NCBI GenBank assembly: GCA_902612345.1
Contig: CACMDE010000005.1
Span: 1-64,000, forward strand
Reading direction: 5' to 3'
Source of the DNA: an uncultured Pelagibacteraceae bacterium
GTDB lineage: Bacteria > Pseudomonadota > Alphaproteobacteria > Pelagibacterales > Pelagibacteraceae
Length of the DNA stretch: 64,000 nucleotides
This document shows positions 31,419 through 40,366 of this stretch, one piece after another. The notes beneath the pieces are model-generated. The model saw only the letters and a program-made list of their open reading frames with translations. It searched no databases and was not told the origin of the DNA. Positions within the stretch are counted from its first letter, which is position 1. Every line of letters starts with the position of its first letter. Position numbers and translations under genes: made by a program.

Positions 31419-32234
31419 ATGATCAAACAAGCAATAATACCACTTGCTGGATTAGGTACAAGACTACTTCCATTAACAAGCGTATTTCCAAAGGAATTGT
31501 TACCAATTAACGGTAAACCAGGTGTTGAGTACATTTTAGAGGAATGTTTTCAGGCTGGCATAAAAGACATTATTTTTATCATATCTACAAAAAAAAAATT
31601 GATAAAAAAATATTTTTATAATGACAACTTTTATAAAAAAATTATTAATAAAAAAAAAGATAAAAGAATTAGTAATGAATATAAAAAAATTTTAAAATAC
31701 AAAAAAAAAATAAAATTTGTATTTCAAAATAAGCCATTAGGTACTGGAGATGCCATATTAAAAGCAAAAAAATTTGTGACAGAAAATCACTTTTTAATTT
31801 TGTTTCCTGATGATTTAATTGTTAAAAGAAACTGTTCAAAAGATATGATTGATATTCATAAAAAATACAATTGTTCTGTTATGGCCTCTAAAAAAGTAAA
31901 AAAAAATGAAGTTAGTAGATGGGGTATATATTCAGTTAAAAATAAAATTAGTAATAATAATTTTTTAATTGATGATGTTATCGAAAAACCTAATCAAAAA
32001 AATGCACCTTCAACTAATGCTGTCATAGGTAGGTATATATTATCAAAAAAAATATTTAATAAACTCGAACGTCAAAAAAAAGGTATTGGAGGAGAAATTC
32101 ATATTACTGATGCAATAAGAAAATTAATTAAAGATAATAGTAAATTTATTGGCCATAATTTTGCCGGTAAATATTTGGATTGTGGAACCATGAAAGGATA
32201 TATTAAATCTTCCTTAGAAATTTCAAAATTATGA
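31419..32234 (+). CDS. galU: UTP--glucose-1-phosphate uridylyltransferase
   Basis: 271 residues from ATG 31419 (MIKQAIIPLAGLGTRLLPLT); a TTG 18 bases upstream is less likely. It makes UDP-glucose. The nucleotide loop LAGLGTRLLPLT, FPKELLPI and PLGTGDAILKAK are visible. It overlaps ugd by four bases, so UDP-glucose is probably passed on to UDP-glucuronate. The promoter must lie in or against the start of panC; a TATGAT box lies at 31393-31398. Confidence 0.93.
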   Translation: MIKQAIIPLAGLGTRLLPLTSVFPKELLPINGKPGVEYILEECFQAGIKDIIFIISTKKKLIKKYFYNDNFYKKIINKKKDKRISNEYKKILKYKKKIKFVFQNKPLGTGDAILKAKKFVTENHFLILFPDDLIVKRNCSKDMIDIHKKYNCSVMASKKVKKNEVSRWGIYSVKNKISNNNFLIDDVIEKPNQKNAPSTNAVIGRYILSKKIFNKLERQKKGIGGEIHITDAIRKLIKDNSKFIGHNFAGKYLDCGTMKGYIKSSLEISKL

Positions 32235-33529
32235 AATTATGCATGATAGGCACAGGTTATGTTGGTCTTGTTAGTGGTGTTTGTTTTGCTGAGTTAGGTA
32301 ATGACGTAATATGTGTAGATAAAGATGTTTCTAAAATTAATAAACTTAAAAAATCAATTATACCAATTTATGAACCTGGATTAGAGGAACTTATTAAGAA
32401 AAATTATAAAGCTGGAAGATTAAAATTTAGCAATAATCTTCCCGTCTCTATTGATAAATCAAACATCATTTTTATTTGCGTAGGTACACCTACAAAAAAA
32501 AATAAATATGAAGCTGATTTATCACAGGTATATGCAGCCGCTAAAGAAATTAGCAAATGTATTAAATCTTTTAAAATTATAATAAATAAATCAACCGTTC
32601 CGGTCATGACAGGCGATAAAGTTGAACAAATAATATTAAAAAAAATAAAAAAAAAATTATTTAGTGTAGTTTCTAATCCTGAATTTTTAAGAGAAGGAGA
32701 GGCTATAAGAGATTTTATTTATCCTGATAGAATAGTAATAGGAACATCTAACAAAAAATCAAATAAAATATTAAAAAATTTGTACTCTCCTCTTATTTCT
32801 AAAGGTGCAAGGTATATAAATGTATCTAGAAGGGCAGCAGAACTCATTAAGTATGCCTCTAATGCATTTCTTGCAACAAAAATAACATTTATTAACGAAT
32901 TAGCCAATTTATGTGAAAAATTAAATATTAATGTAGAGGATGTTTCAATTGGTGTTGGTAGTGACAAAAGAATAGGTGGAAGATTTTTAAGAGCAGGCCC
33001 AGCTTACGGTGGATCGTGCTTTCCAAAAGACACTAGAGCACTAGTTGACACTGCTAAAAAATCAAAAACTTCATTATCTGTGATTAATACAGTAATAAAT
33101 TCTAATGATAAAAGATCTGGACTACTTCTTAATAGAATAAATTATATTTTGAAAAATAAGATTAAAAACAAAAATATTACTTTCTTAGGAGTTACATTTA
33201 AAGCAAACACAGACGATATGCGTGAGTCTGCAAGTTTGAAAATGATACCATATTTAAATAAGAAAGGTGCTAAAATTAAATATTACGATCCTACAGGAAA
33301 AAAAACTGAATTTGATAAATTTAAAAATGTTCAATTCAAGAATAATATTAAAGACGCATGTGAAATGTCTGATTTAATTATTATTCATACTGAATGGAAT
33401 GAATTTAAGCTTATAGATTTAAAAAAAATTGTAAAAAAAAGAAATTTTATTATTTATGATATGAGAAATATATATTCTACAGAGAAGATGGAAAAACAAA
33501 AAATTAAATATTTTGGTATTGGAAAGTAA
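32231..33529 (+). CDS. ugd: UDP-glucose 6-dehydrogenase
   Basis: 432 residues. Two NAD-driven oxidations turn UDP-glucose into UDP-glucuronate. The N-terminal Rossmann motif MCMIG-type segment here is CMIGTGYVGLVSGVCFAELG, the middle domain has NPEFLREGEAIRDF, and the catalytic cysteine is in AYGGSCFPKDT. Overlaps galU by four bases (ATGA). UDP-glucuronate could feed glucuronosyl lipids, known in SAR11 under phosphate stress; that link is inference. Confidence 0.95.
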   Translation: MKLCMIGTGYVGLVSGVCFAELGNDVICVDKDVSKINKLKKSIIPIYEPGLEELIKKNYKAGRLKFSNNLPVSIDKSNIIFICVGTPTKKNKYEADLSQVYAAAKEISKCIKSFKIIINKSTVPVMTGDKVEQIILKKIKKKLFSVVSNPEFLREGEAIRDFIYPDRIVIGTSNKKSNKILKNLYSPLISKGARYINVSRRAAELIKYASNAFLATKITFINELANLCEKLNINVEDVSIGVGSDKRIGGRFLRAGPAYGGSCFPKDTRALVDTAKKSKTSLSVINTVINSNDKRSGLLLNRINYILKNKIKNKNITFLGVTFKANTDDMRESASLKMIPYLNKKGAKIKYYDPTGKKTEFDKFKNVQFKNNIKDACEMSDLIIIHTEWNEFKLIDLKKIVKKRNFIIYDMRNIYSTEKMEKQKIKYFGIGK

Positions 33530-33530
33530 T

Positions 33531-33992
33531 TTAGTTTAACTCAAATATAGCATCAACTTCAACTGCTACGCCCAAAGGCAAACTATTCGTACTTACTGCA
33601 GCTCGAGCGTGCATACCTGCTTCACCAAATATTTTAACTATTGTATCAGACGCACCATTTATGACTTTAGGTTGCTCAGTAAAATCGTCTACTGAATTTA
33701 CAAAGCCTGTTAATTTTATACAGGATTTAACTCTTGAAAGATCTCCAGATAAATGATTTTTGGTTTGAGAAACAATACTTAATGCACACCTTTTTGCTGC
33801 TTCGTATCCATCTTCAACATTGAGGGTTTTACCTAATTTACCTTTTATTAAATCACCATTTTTATCGATAGAAATTTGTCCAGATATATAAAGTAATTTT
33901 CCTACCTCTTTTGTAGCAACATATGATCCAACAGGTGCAGCAGCTTTAGGTAAATCAATCTTTAGTTCTATTAATTTTTCATCGAAATTCAT
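33531..33992 (-). CDS. RidA/YjgF-family protein
   Basis: 153 residues, longer than E. coli RidA (128), matching the YjgF_UK114-like subgroup that begins PKAAAPVGSYV. RidA proteins hydrolyse reactive enamine/imine intermediates from PLP enzymes. GKLLYISGQISIDKNG is the typical early motif, and the arginine in MHARAAV aligns with the substrate-carboxylate-binding arginine. Substrate unknown. It ends the minus-strand operon, 7 bases after the small lipoprotein gene and one base from the convergent ugd. Confidence 0.85.
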   Translation of the reverse strand: MNFDEKLIELKIDLPKAAAPVGSYVATKEVGKLLYISGQISIDKNGDLIKGKLGKTLNVEDGYEAAKRCALSIVSQTKNHLSGDLSRVKSCIKLTGFVNSVDDFTEQPKVINGASDTIVKIFGEAGMHARAAVSTNSLPLGVAVEVDAIFELN

Positions 33993-33999
33993 TATTTAG

Positions 34000-34140
34000 T
34001 TATTCCCTACAAAGAATATCTGTAACAGTTCTTTCATCTTTTGGTGGACATTTGCCAAATGGGTTACCTAACTGTGGTTTTTTCATTCCACATGAAGTAA
34101 TGAATACTAAAGAAATTATAATTAAAAATATTTTTTTCAT
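34000..34140 (-). CDS. Small lipoprotein, 46 residues, LptM-like N-terminus
   Basis: Short gene read by eye. The product has a basic start, a hydrophobic stretch (MKKIFLIIISLVFITSCG) and a lipobox ITSC, so Cys17 should be lipidated. The mature part, about 30 residues, is CGMKKPQLGNPFGKC... with two further cysteines. CGxKxP-L resembles the first residues of LptM (CGxKGPLYxP), but the match is short and the function is unknown. The ATG overlaps the topA TGA by four bases (ATGA), a strong sign of a real, coupled gene; ridA follows 7 bases on. Confidence 0.75.
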   Translation of the reverse strand: MKKIFLIIISLVFITSCGMKKPQLGNPFGKCPPKDERTVTDILCRE

Positions 34141-36680
34141 TTTTTTCCTTTCTTTTTATTTTTGTCGTATTCTTTTCTTCTTTCTATCAAAATTAATGCA
34201 TCTTCCATAGATAATTCTGATGGATCTTTTTCTTCAGGAATTGTTGCGTTTAAAGACTTATATTTTATATAGGGACCATATTGACCTTTCATGATTCTTA
34301 CTGGCTTCTTATCTTCAGGATGTTCGCCGAGATCTTTTATCAGAGACGAGGAAATTCTGCCTGGTTTTGCTTCTGCAATTAGTGTAACGGCTCTATTTAA
34401 GCCAATTGTAAAAAGATCTTCAATATTATCTAATCTAGCAGATTTATTTTCACATTTTAAATAAGGACCAAATCTTCCTGAGTTTATAGTTATATCTTTC
34501 CCACTTTCAGGGTGTTGGCCGATAACTTTTGGAAGAGAACATAAATATTTTGCTTTTTCCAAATCGACTTGATCAATTTCAATACCTTTTGGAATAGATA
34601 CATTTTTAAATTTATTATCTGTTATTTTCTTTTTCTTTTTTTTAGTAGATAAATCTACTTCAGTCATTTCATATTGAAGATATGGTCCAAACCTTCCGTT
34701 TTTAAGATAAATTTCTTTACCATTTTCATTCTCACCTATTAATTTAGGTTCTGCCAAAGCAATTTGATCATTTGCTTTTGATTTTGAAAGAGGCCTTGTA
34801 AACTTACATTCTGGATAGTTTGAACAACCTATAAATGCGCCGCCTCTAAAACTATTTTTTAAACTCAATTCTCCTGTATTACATAATTTACATTTTCTAT
34901 TAATTTTTCCTTTCTCATCTGACTCAAAAATGAGCTCACCAAGACTTTCATTTAATAGATCCAGCACCTCTCTTGTTCTCTTTTCTTTAACATTTGAAAC
35001 ATTGCTATTGAAATCTTTCCAAAAATTGTCAAGAACATTTATCCATTCTTCTTTGCCAGAGGTAATGTCGTCAAGCTGTTCTTCTAATCCAGCGGTAAAT
35101 CCATAATCAACATATTTTGAGAAAAGTTTTTCTAAGAAAGCGGATAACAATTTACCTCTATCTGTTGGAAAAAAACGTTTATTAACTACATCAGCATATC
35201 CTCTATTGGATATAACCGAAATAATACTTGCGTAAGTAGATGGTCTTCCAATACCCAATTCTTCAAGTTTTTTGACTAAGCTTGCTTCAGAATATCTTGG
35301 TGGTGGTTGTGTAAAATGTTGTTCATCAATAAATTCATTAGCTGAAACATCTTCTTTCTCAACATCTGGTAAAATTTTTTCATACTCATCTTCAATTCTT
35401 GTTAACTTTAAAAAACCATCAAATTTTATAGTAGAACCAGAACACTTAAAATGATTTAGATTATCATTAGATATAATAGTAATTGTTTTTCTATCGAATT
35501 TAGCTGCTTCCATCTGTGAGGAAAGTGCTCGTGACCATATAAGGTCATATAACTTAATTTGATCAGTACTTAAGAATTTTTTCATACTATCAGGAGTTCT
35601 AGAAATATCAGTTGGTCTTATTGCTTCATGAGCTTCTTGTGCATTTTTAGCTTTTTTTCCAGAGTAGTTATTAGCTTCTTTTGGTAGATAATTATCACCA
35701 TACGAGTTTTTTATAAAATTTCTAAACTCTGTAATAGCATCTTTTGAAATGTTTGTTCCATCAGTTCTCATATAAGTAATTAAACCAACTGTATCTCCTG
35801 CAATATCAATACCTTGATATAATCTTTGAGCAATTTGCATTGTTCTAGACGCCCCAAAACCTAATTTACTAGATGCAGTTTGTTGTAAAGTTGAAGTAGT
35901 AAAAGGTCCTAAAGGATTTCTTGTATATATCTTAGATGTAATATCTGAAATTTTAAATTTTAACTTTGTTATTAATTCGATTGCTTGATTGATATCTTCC
36001 TTATTTTTAAATGTAAATTTCTCAACCTTGCTTCCATTAAGTAATACTAAATTTGAATTTAAAATATTTTCATTTAAAGTTTTAAAATTTACATTTAAAG
36101 ACCAAAACTCTTCAGGTATAAATTGTTCTATTTCGTGCTCTCTTTCAGTTAAGAGTCTTAATGCAACAGATTGAACTCTTCCAGCAGATTTAGATCCTGG
36201 TAATTTAGTCCAAAGGATAGGGGATATATTAAAACCAACAAGATAATCCAAAGCTCTTCTAGCCATGTAAGCGTCAACTAAATTTGTTTCTATTGTCCTT
36301 GGATTGTCGATTCCATTAGTTACCGCCTTTTTTGTGATTTCATTAAATACAACTCTCTCAACTTTCTTATCTTTTAAAAGTTTTTTTTCATCTAAATATT
36401 CTTTTACATGCCAGGCTATTGCTTCACCCTCACGATCAGGGTCTGTAGCAAGAATAATCTTTTTCGATTTTTTTGCAGCATCAGTTATTTCTTTTAAATA
36501 TTTTTTTGAAAAACTATCTACTTCCCAAATCATTTTAAATTTATCGTCTGGATTTACAGATCCATTTTTAGAGGGCAGGTCTCTTATATGACCATAACTT
36601 GCTAAAACTGTATAATCTCCACCTAAATATTTGTTTATTGTTTTAGCTTTTGCTGGACTTTCAACAATGACAAGATTCAT
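34137..36680 (-). CDS. topA: DNA topoisomerase I
   Basis: 847 residues. It relaxes negative supercoils. The TOPRIM domain starts at LVIVESPAKAKTINKYL; the active-site tyrosine is in GLITYMRTDGT near residue 305; GSKSAGRVQSVALRLL is conserved. One C-terminal four-cysteine zinc ribbon (CKLCNTGE ... CSNYPEC) is followed by three repeats of the GRFGPYL type (also GQYGPYIKYK). Typical alphaproteobacterial layout. It follows plsY by 39 bases and shares ATGA with the lipoprotein gene. Confidence 0.98.
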   Translation of the reverse strand: MNLVIVESPAKAKTINKYLGGDYTVLASYGHIRDLPSKNGSVNPDDKFKMIWEVDSFSKKYLKEITDAAKKSKKIILATDPDREGEAIAWHVKEYLDEKKLLKDKKVERVVFNEITKKAVTNGIDNPRTIETNLVDAYMARRALDYLVGFNISPILWTKLPGSKSAGRVQSVALRLLTEREHEIEQFIPEEFWSLNVNFKTLNENILNSNLVLLNGSKVEKFTFKNKEDINQAIELITKLKFKISDITSKIYTRNPLGPFTTSTLQQTASSKLGFGASRTMQIAQRLYQGIDIAGDTVGLITYMRTDGTNISKDAITEFRNFIKNSYGDNYLPKEANNYSGKKAKNAQEAHEAIRPTDISRTPDSMKKFLSTDQIKLYDLIWSRALSSQMEAAKFDRKTITIISNDNLNHFKCSGSTIKFDGFLKLTRIEDEYEKILPDVEKEDVSANEFIDEQHFTQPPPRYSEASLVKKLEELGIGRPSTYASIISVISNRGYADVVNKRFFPTDRGKLLSAFLEKLFSKYVDYGFTAGLEEQLDDITSGKEEWINVLDNFWKDFNSNVSNVKEKRTREVLDLLNESLGELIFESDEKGKINRKCKLCNTGELSLKNSFRGGAFIGCSNYPECKFTRPLSKSKANDQIALAEPKLIGENENGKEIYLKNGRFGPYLQYEMTEVDLSTKKKKKKITDNKFKNVSIPKGIEIDQVDLEKAKYLCSLPKVIGQHPESGKDITINSGRFGPYLKCENKSARLDNIEDLFTIGLNRAVTLIAEAKPGRISSSLIKDLGEHPEDKKPVRIMKGQYGPYIKYKSLNATIPEEKDPSELSMEDALILIERRKEYDKNKKKGKK

Positions 36681-36719
36681 AAATTATAAAACTACACAAA
36701 ATATATGCTTATAGTCAAA

Positions 36720-37298
36720 TTAATAAATTTTTGTTTTAGATTCACTGCGATTTAACAGTCTTTTTATATTTTCTCTATGAGTATAAAAAATCAGAACAAA
36801 CATTATAATGAAGAAAAAAATTACTTCTTCATTAAAAATAATAAAATTAATTATTGGAATAGATAAGCTTCCTAATAAAGAAGACAAGGAAGAATATTTA
36901 AATATAAAAAATGTTATTAACCAAATTATACAAAAACTAATTCCTAAATAGATATTTATACAAAAAAGTATACCAATATAGGTTGCTACACCTTTCCCAC
37001 CTTTAAATTTTAACCAAATTGGAAACACATGACCTAGAAAGACACATAAAGAAGTAATATATAAGTATTCTATGAAATAAACTTTAACGAAAAGTACTGG
37101 TATCACAGCTTTAATAGTATCTAAAAATAAAGTTGCATAACCAATAAATTTATTACCTGTTCTCAGCGCATTAGTTGCACCAATATTTCCTGATCCAATT
37201 TCCCGTATATCTTTTTTTAAAAAAAATTTCGTTAATAAAAAACCAAATGGAATTGATCCTAAAAAATATGAAAATATTATTATTATTTCTAGTGTCAT
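36720..37298 (-). CDS. plsY: Acyl-phosphate:glycerol-3-phosphate acyltransferase PlsY
   Basis: 192 residues, about five membrane helices. It makes lysophosphatidate from acyl-phosphate, the first step of phospholipid synthesis. The three loops are visible: GSIPFGFLL start, EIGSGNIGATNALRTG, and KFKGGKGVATYIG. Overlaps pyrC by four bases and precedes topA in the same transcript. Confidence 0.96.
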   Translation of the reverse strand: MTLEIIIIFSYFLGSIPFGFLLTKFFLKKDIREIGSGNIGATNALRTGNKFIGYATLFLDTIKAVIPVLFVKVYFIEYLYITSLCVFLGHVFPIWLKFKGGKGVATYIGILFCINIYLGISFCIIWLITFFIFKYSSLSSLLGSLSIPIINFIIFNEEVIFFFIIMFVLIFYTHRENIKRLLNRSESKTKIY

Positions 37299-38590
37299 TT
37301 TGTTTTAAATAATTCTTTTCCCTTTACAAATGTACTAATAACTTTACCTTGTAATTTTCTTCCCTCTATCGATGTATTTTTTGACTTTGATACAAGGTTT
37401 TCTTTTTTTACAATCCAAGGTTTATTTATATCTACGATACAAAAATCTCCATCAGTACCAACACTTAAATTTCCTTTGTTAATTTTTAAAATTTTTGCGG
37501 GATTATGAGTTAAAACTTCAATAATTTTTTCTAATTTTATAGAACCATTGTGAAATTGTTCAAGTGCTAGACTTAAAAATGTTTCAATACCAGATGCACC
37601 TGTAGCAGCTTGAGTAAAAGTTAACCTTTTTGATTCTTCGTCTTCAGGTTTATGATCTGACACTACTACGTCAATTAGGCTGTTGTTAATTCCTTCTATT
37701 AATGAAATTCTATCTTCTTCTGTTCTTAAAGGAGGTGATAGTTTTAAAAATGTACGAAATTCACCAATATCATTTTCGTTTAGTGCAAGATTGTTAATTG
37801 ATACACCAGTTGTAAAATTAACTAAATTTTTTTTATAATTTATTAAATCTAATGATTTTTTACTTGAAATCTGTGATATGTGATATCTGCAATTTGTTTC
37901 TTCTAATAAACTTAAGTCTCTCTCAATAATTATTTTTTCTGCCAGGTCTGATATGCCAGGAATACCTAATTTAGTAGAAATTATTCCATCATTTATCATG
38001 CCGTCTTTTGATAGTTCTTGATCTTCAGCATGTTGTATTATCAAGCAATCAAAATCATAAGCTGACTTTATAATTCTTGACATTACCCTTGGACTTTGAA
38101 TTGATTTAATGCCATCTGTAAAACCTACTATGCCTTTATTTTTTAAAAGACCAAATTCACACATGTTCATTCCTGCTGCATCTTTAGTCATAGTCGCTGT
38201 GGGAAATATATTTATTTTAGACTTATCTCGTCCTCTTCTCTGAATAAAATCGACTATCGAAACACTATCAATCACTGGCTTAGTGTTAGGCATTGTTACT
38301 ACTGATGTAATACCACCAGCTAATGCTGCTTCACTTAAAGATCTATAATTTTCTTTATATTCATAACCTGGTTCTCCACCAAAAACTCTCATATCAACAA
38401 TTCCTGGAAAAATGTGTTTTCCAGTTAAATCAATAAATTTTTCTCTGCTAGGAATGTTATGTTTATTAACTCTTTTACCAGAAGCTTCGATTATTCCACT
38501 CTCATCAATAATCAATCCACCAATTTCATTGGTAGAGTTACGTGGATCTATTATATGTGCATTCAAGAAATATTGTTTTCTATTTATCAT
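37295..38590 (-). CDS. pyrC: Dihydroorotase-like protein lacking the metal-binding HxH (PyrC/PyrX)
   Basis: 431 residues of the class I dihydroorotase fold, starting one base inside the pyrB stop. Active enzymes have DxHxHxREPG; here it is GIVDMRVFGGEPG (about 63-75), so both histidines and the arginine are replaced. Later elements remain: QHAED (H187), YHIS (H237) and SDHKPE (D312). This matches the alphaproteobacterial pyrB-linked form that I recall carrying DMRxFxGEPG. It is probably a structural partner of PyrB, or a divergent enzyme; a catalytic dihydroorotase may be encoded elsewhere. Confidence 0.85.
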   Translation of the reverse strand: MINRKQYFLNAHIIDPRNSTNEIGGLIIDESGIIEASGKRVNKHNIPSREKFIDLTGKHIFPGIVDMRVFGGEPGYEYKENYRSLSEAALAGGITSVVTMPNTKPVIDSVSIVDFIQRRGRDKSKINIFPTATMTKDAAGMNMCEFGLLKNKGIVGFTDGIKSIQSPRVMSRIIKSAYDFDCLIIQHAEDQELSKDGMINDGIISTKLGIPGISDLAEKIIIERDLSLLEETNCRYHISQISSKKSLDLINYKKNLVNFTTGVSINNLALNENDIGEFRTFLKLSPPLRTEEDRISLIEGINNSLIDVVVSDHKPEDEESKRLTFTQAATGASGIETFLSLALEQFHNGSIKLEKIIEVLTHNPAKILKINKGNLSVGTDGDFCIVDINKPWIVKKENLVSKSKNTSIEGRKLQGKVISTFVKGKELFKTK

Positions 38591-39552
38591 TAACTACAAA
38601 AAATTTTCAAACAAGCCATTCTTACAGCAACTCCTAATTCAACCTGTTCTTTTATTACACTTTTATTTATATCATCCGCTAAAACAGTATCTATTTCTAT
38701 ACCTCTATTCATTGGACCAGGATGCATCACTAATGCATCTGGTTTTGCATATTCTAGTTTTTCAGGCGATAAACCATAGTACTCATAGTATTCTCTATTT
38801 GAGGATAAGTAAGAGCTTGTCATCCTTTCATTTTGAAGTCTTAACATCATTACAATATCGCAATCTTTAACACCTTTTTTCATATTCGTATAAACATTCA
38901 CTCCAAATTTTTCTAAATCTTTTGGCAATAAATTTGTTGGTCCAATAATATTAACATCTGCACCTAGCATTGTTAAAAGATAAATATTTGATCTAGCAAC
39001 TCTTGAATGAAGTATGTCACCACAAATTGCAATTTTTAAACCTTCTATTTCTTTTTTTCTATTAATAATAGTTAACGCATCAAGTAATGCTTGAGTAGGA
39101 TGTTCTCTTCTTCCATCACCTGCATTTAAAACTGCACAATTGACTTTTTGAGATAATAAATTACATGCACCAGAGTCTTGATGCCTAATTACAATAATAT
39201 CTGGATGCATTGCATTTAATGTCATTGCGGTATCAATTAGAGTTTCACCTTTTTTGATCGCTGAATTAATAATATTCATTGACATTACATCTGCGCCAAG
39301 CCTCTTACCAGCCAACTCAAAAGAACTTTGTGTTCTTGTGGATGGTTCAAAGAATAAGTTTATTTGTGTTTTGCCTTTTAAAATATCTAATTTTTTATTT
39401 TTACTTCTATTAAGATCAATAAATTGTTTGGCCTCATTCAATATATTTTTAATTTCTGAAACTTTTAAATCTTGAATACCAAGGAGATGTTTAGGAGAAT
39501 TTTTAATAGCTTTTTTTGTGTCTGTGGCCATTAAAGCTAACTCTATAGCCAT
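38590..39552 (-). CDS. pyrB: Aspartate carbamoyltransferase catalytic subunit
   Basis: 320 residues. It forms carbamoyl-aspartate, the committed step of pyrimidine synthesis. [19 protein letters not shown] (carbamoyl-phosphate site), the histidine in [12 protein letters not shown], and [13 protein letters not shown] are conserved. Start chosen at 39552; an in-frame ATG seven codons later (39531) is possible. No pyrI regulatory subunit is nearby. Overlaps the pyrC-like gene by one base, which fits a PyrB-PyrX complex. Confidence 0.97.
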   Translation of the reverse strand: MAIELALMATDTKKAIKNSPKHLLGIQDLKVSEIKNILNEAKQFIDLNRSKNKKLDILKGKTQINLFFEPSTRTQSSFELAGKRLGADVMSMNIINSAIKKGETLIDTAMTLNAMHPDIIVIRHQDSGACNLLSQKVNCAVLNAGDGRREHPTQALLDALTIINRKKEIEGLKIAICGDILHSRVARSNIYLLTMLGADVNIIGPTNLLPKDLEKFGVNVYTNMKKGVKDCDIVMMLRLQNERMTSSYLSSNREYYEYYGLSPEKLEYAKPDALVMHPGPMNRGIEIDTVLADDINKSVIKEQVELGVAVRMACLKIFCS

Positions 39553-39573
39553 ATTGTTTCATATAATCAAGTG

Positions 39574-40029
39574 TTATTTATTAATATAATCCAAAACTCC
39601 TTGAAGTATGAAAGTTGCTGAATTTTGATCAATATTTTTCACTCTTTTTGATACATTAACATCCAGCTGACTTGATAAATTAAATGAACCAACAGTTGAA
39701 AGTCTTTCATCCCAAAGAGCGATAGAAATCTCTAAATCATTATATATAAGTTTTATTTTATCTTTTACGGATTGAGCTGATGGTCCTTCTGTACCATTCA
39801 TATTTAAAGGTAGGCCGAAAATGATTCCCTTGATATTATTTTCTAAAATTAATTCTTTAAATCTTAAACATAAATTCTTAATATTTGTAAATTCAATGGT
39901 CTCTAAAGGGGTAGCAATTTTTCTATTTTCGTCACATATAGAAATACCAATTCTTTTTGTGCCCATGTCGACTCCTAATAGTCTAGATTTGTTGTCTAAT
40001 TGAACCTTTAATTCATCAATTGTGATCAT
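39574..40029 (-). CDS. ruvX: Putative pre-16S rRNA nuclease YqgF/RuvX
   Basis: 151 residues, RNase H-like fold. LGVDMGTKRIGISICD carries the first catalytic aspartate, IIFGLPLNMNGTEGPSAQ the glycine-rich motif and LWDERLSTV the second acidic site. The family finishes the 5' end of 16S rRNA. First gene of the minus-strand operon, 21 bases before pyrB, and divergent from gatC across 49 bases. Confidence 0.93.
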   Translation of the reverse strand: MITIDELKVQLDNKSRLLGVDMGTKRIGISICDENRKIATPLETIEFTNIKNLCLRFKELILENNIKGIIFGLPLNMNGTEGPSAQSVKDKIKLIYNDLEISIALWDERLSTVGSFNLSSQLDVNVSKRVKNIDQNSATFILQGVLDYINK

Positions 40030-40044
40030 ATTGTAATTTCTAAA

Positions 40045-40050
40045 TATAAT
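40045..40050 (+). promoter_or_regulatory. -10 box for the gatCAB operon
   Basis: A perfect TATAAT at 40045-40050 lies 28 bases before the gatC ATG (40079). The only -35-like sequence is TTGTGA (40020-40025) with a long 19-base spacer. On the opposite strand the overlapping TATATT could serve ruvX, so the two promoters may interfere. An upstream in-frame ATG at 40049 falls inside this box, which argues against it as a start. Confidence 0.45.
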
Positions 40051-40078
40051 GATAATTTGCCTTAAAATTAATTATCAT

Positions 40079-40366
40079 ATGAGTATAGATCTTAAAACAG
40101 TAAAACACATATCTAAATTATCAAGAATTTCAATTGATGATCAAAAAGCTAACAAATTGGAGAAAGATCTTAATGCTATATTTAAATGGATAGAACAACT
40201 TAACGAATTAAACACAGATAATGTTGAACCATTGACCTCAATTGCTGAAACAACTTTAAGATTTAGAAAAGATCAAATAGAGACTAAAAATATCAGAGAA
40301 GATGTTTTAAAAAATTCACCTAAAGATAATAAAGATTATTTTGTAGTACCAAAGGTTGTAGAATAA
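40079..40366 (+). CDS. gatC: Asp/Glu-tRNA amidotransferase subunit C
   Basis: 95 residues from ATG 40079 ([19 protein letters not shown]). The small subunit wraps around and stabilises GatA-GatB. The conserved [20 protein letters not shown] and VEPLTS region are present. One-base overlap with gatA. Confidence 0.95.
   Translation: MSIDLKTVKHISKLSRISIDDQKANKLEKDLNAIFKWIEQLNELNTDNVEPLTSIAETTLRFRKDQIETKNIREDVLKNSPKDNKDYFVVPKVVE

Noticed and set aside
38412-38870. A 152-codon forward frame opposite the pyrC-pyrB junction
   Set aside because: Both reverse-strand genes are conserved through this region; the forward frame has no motif.
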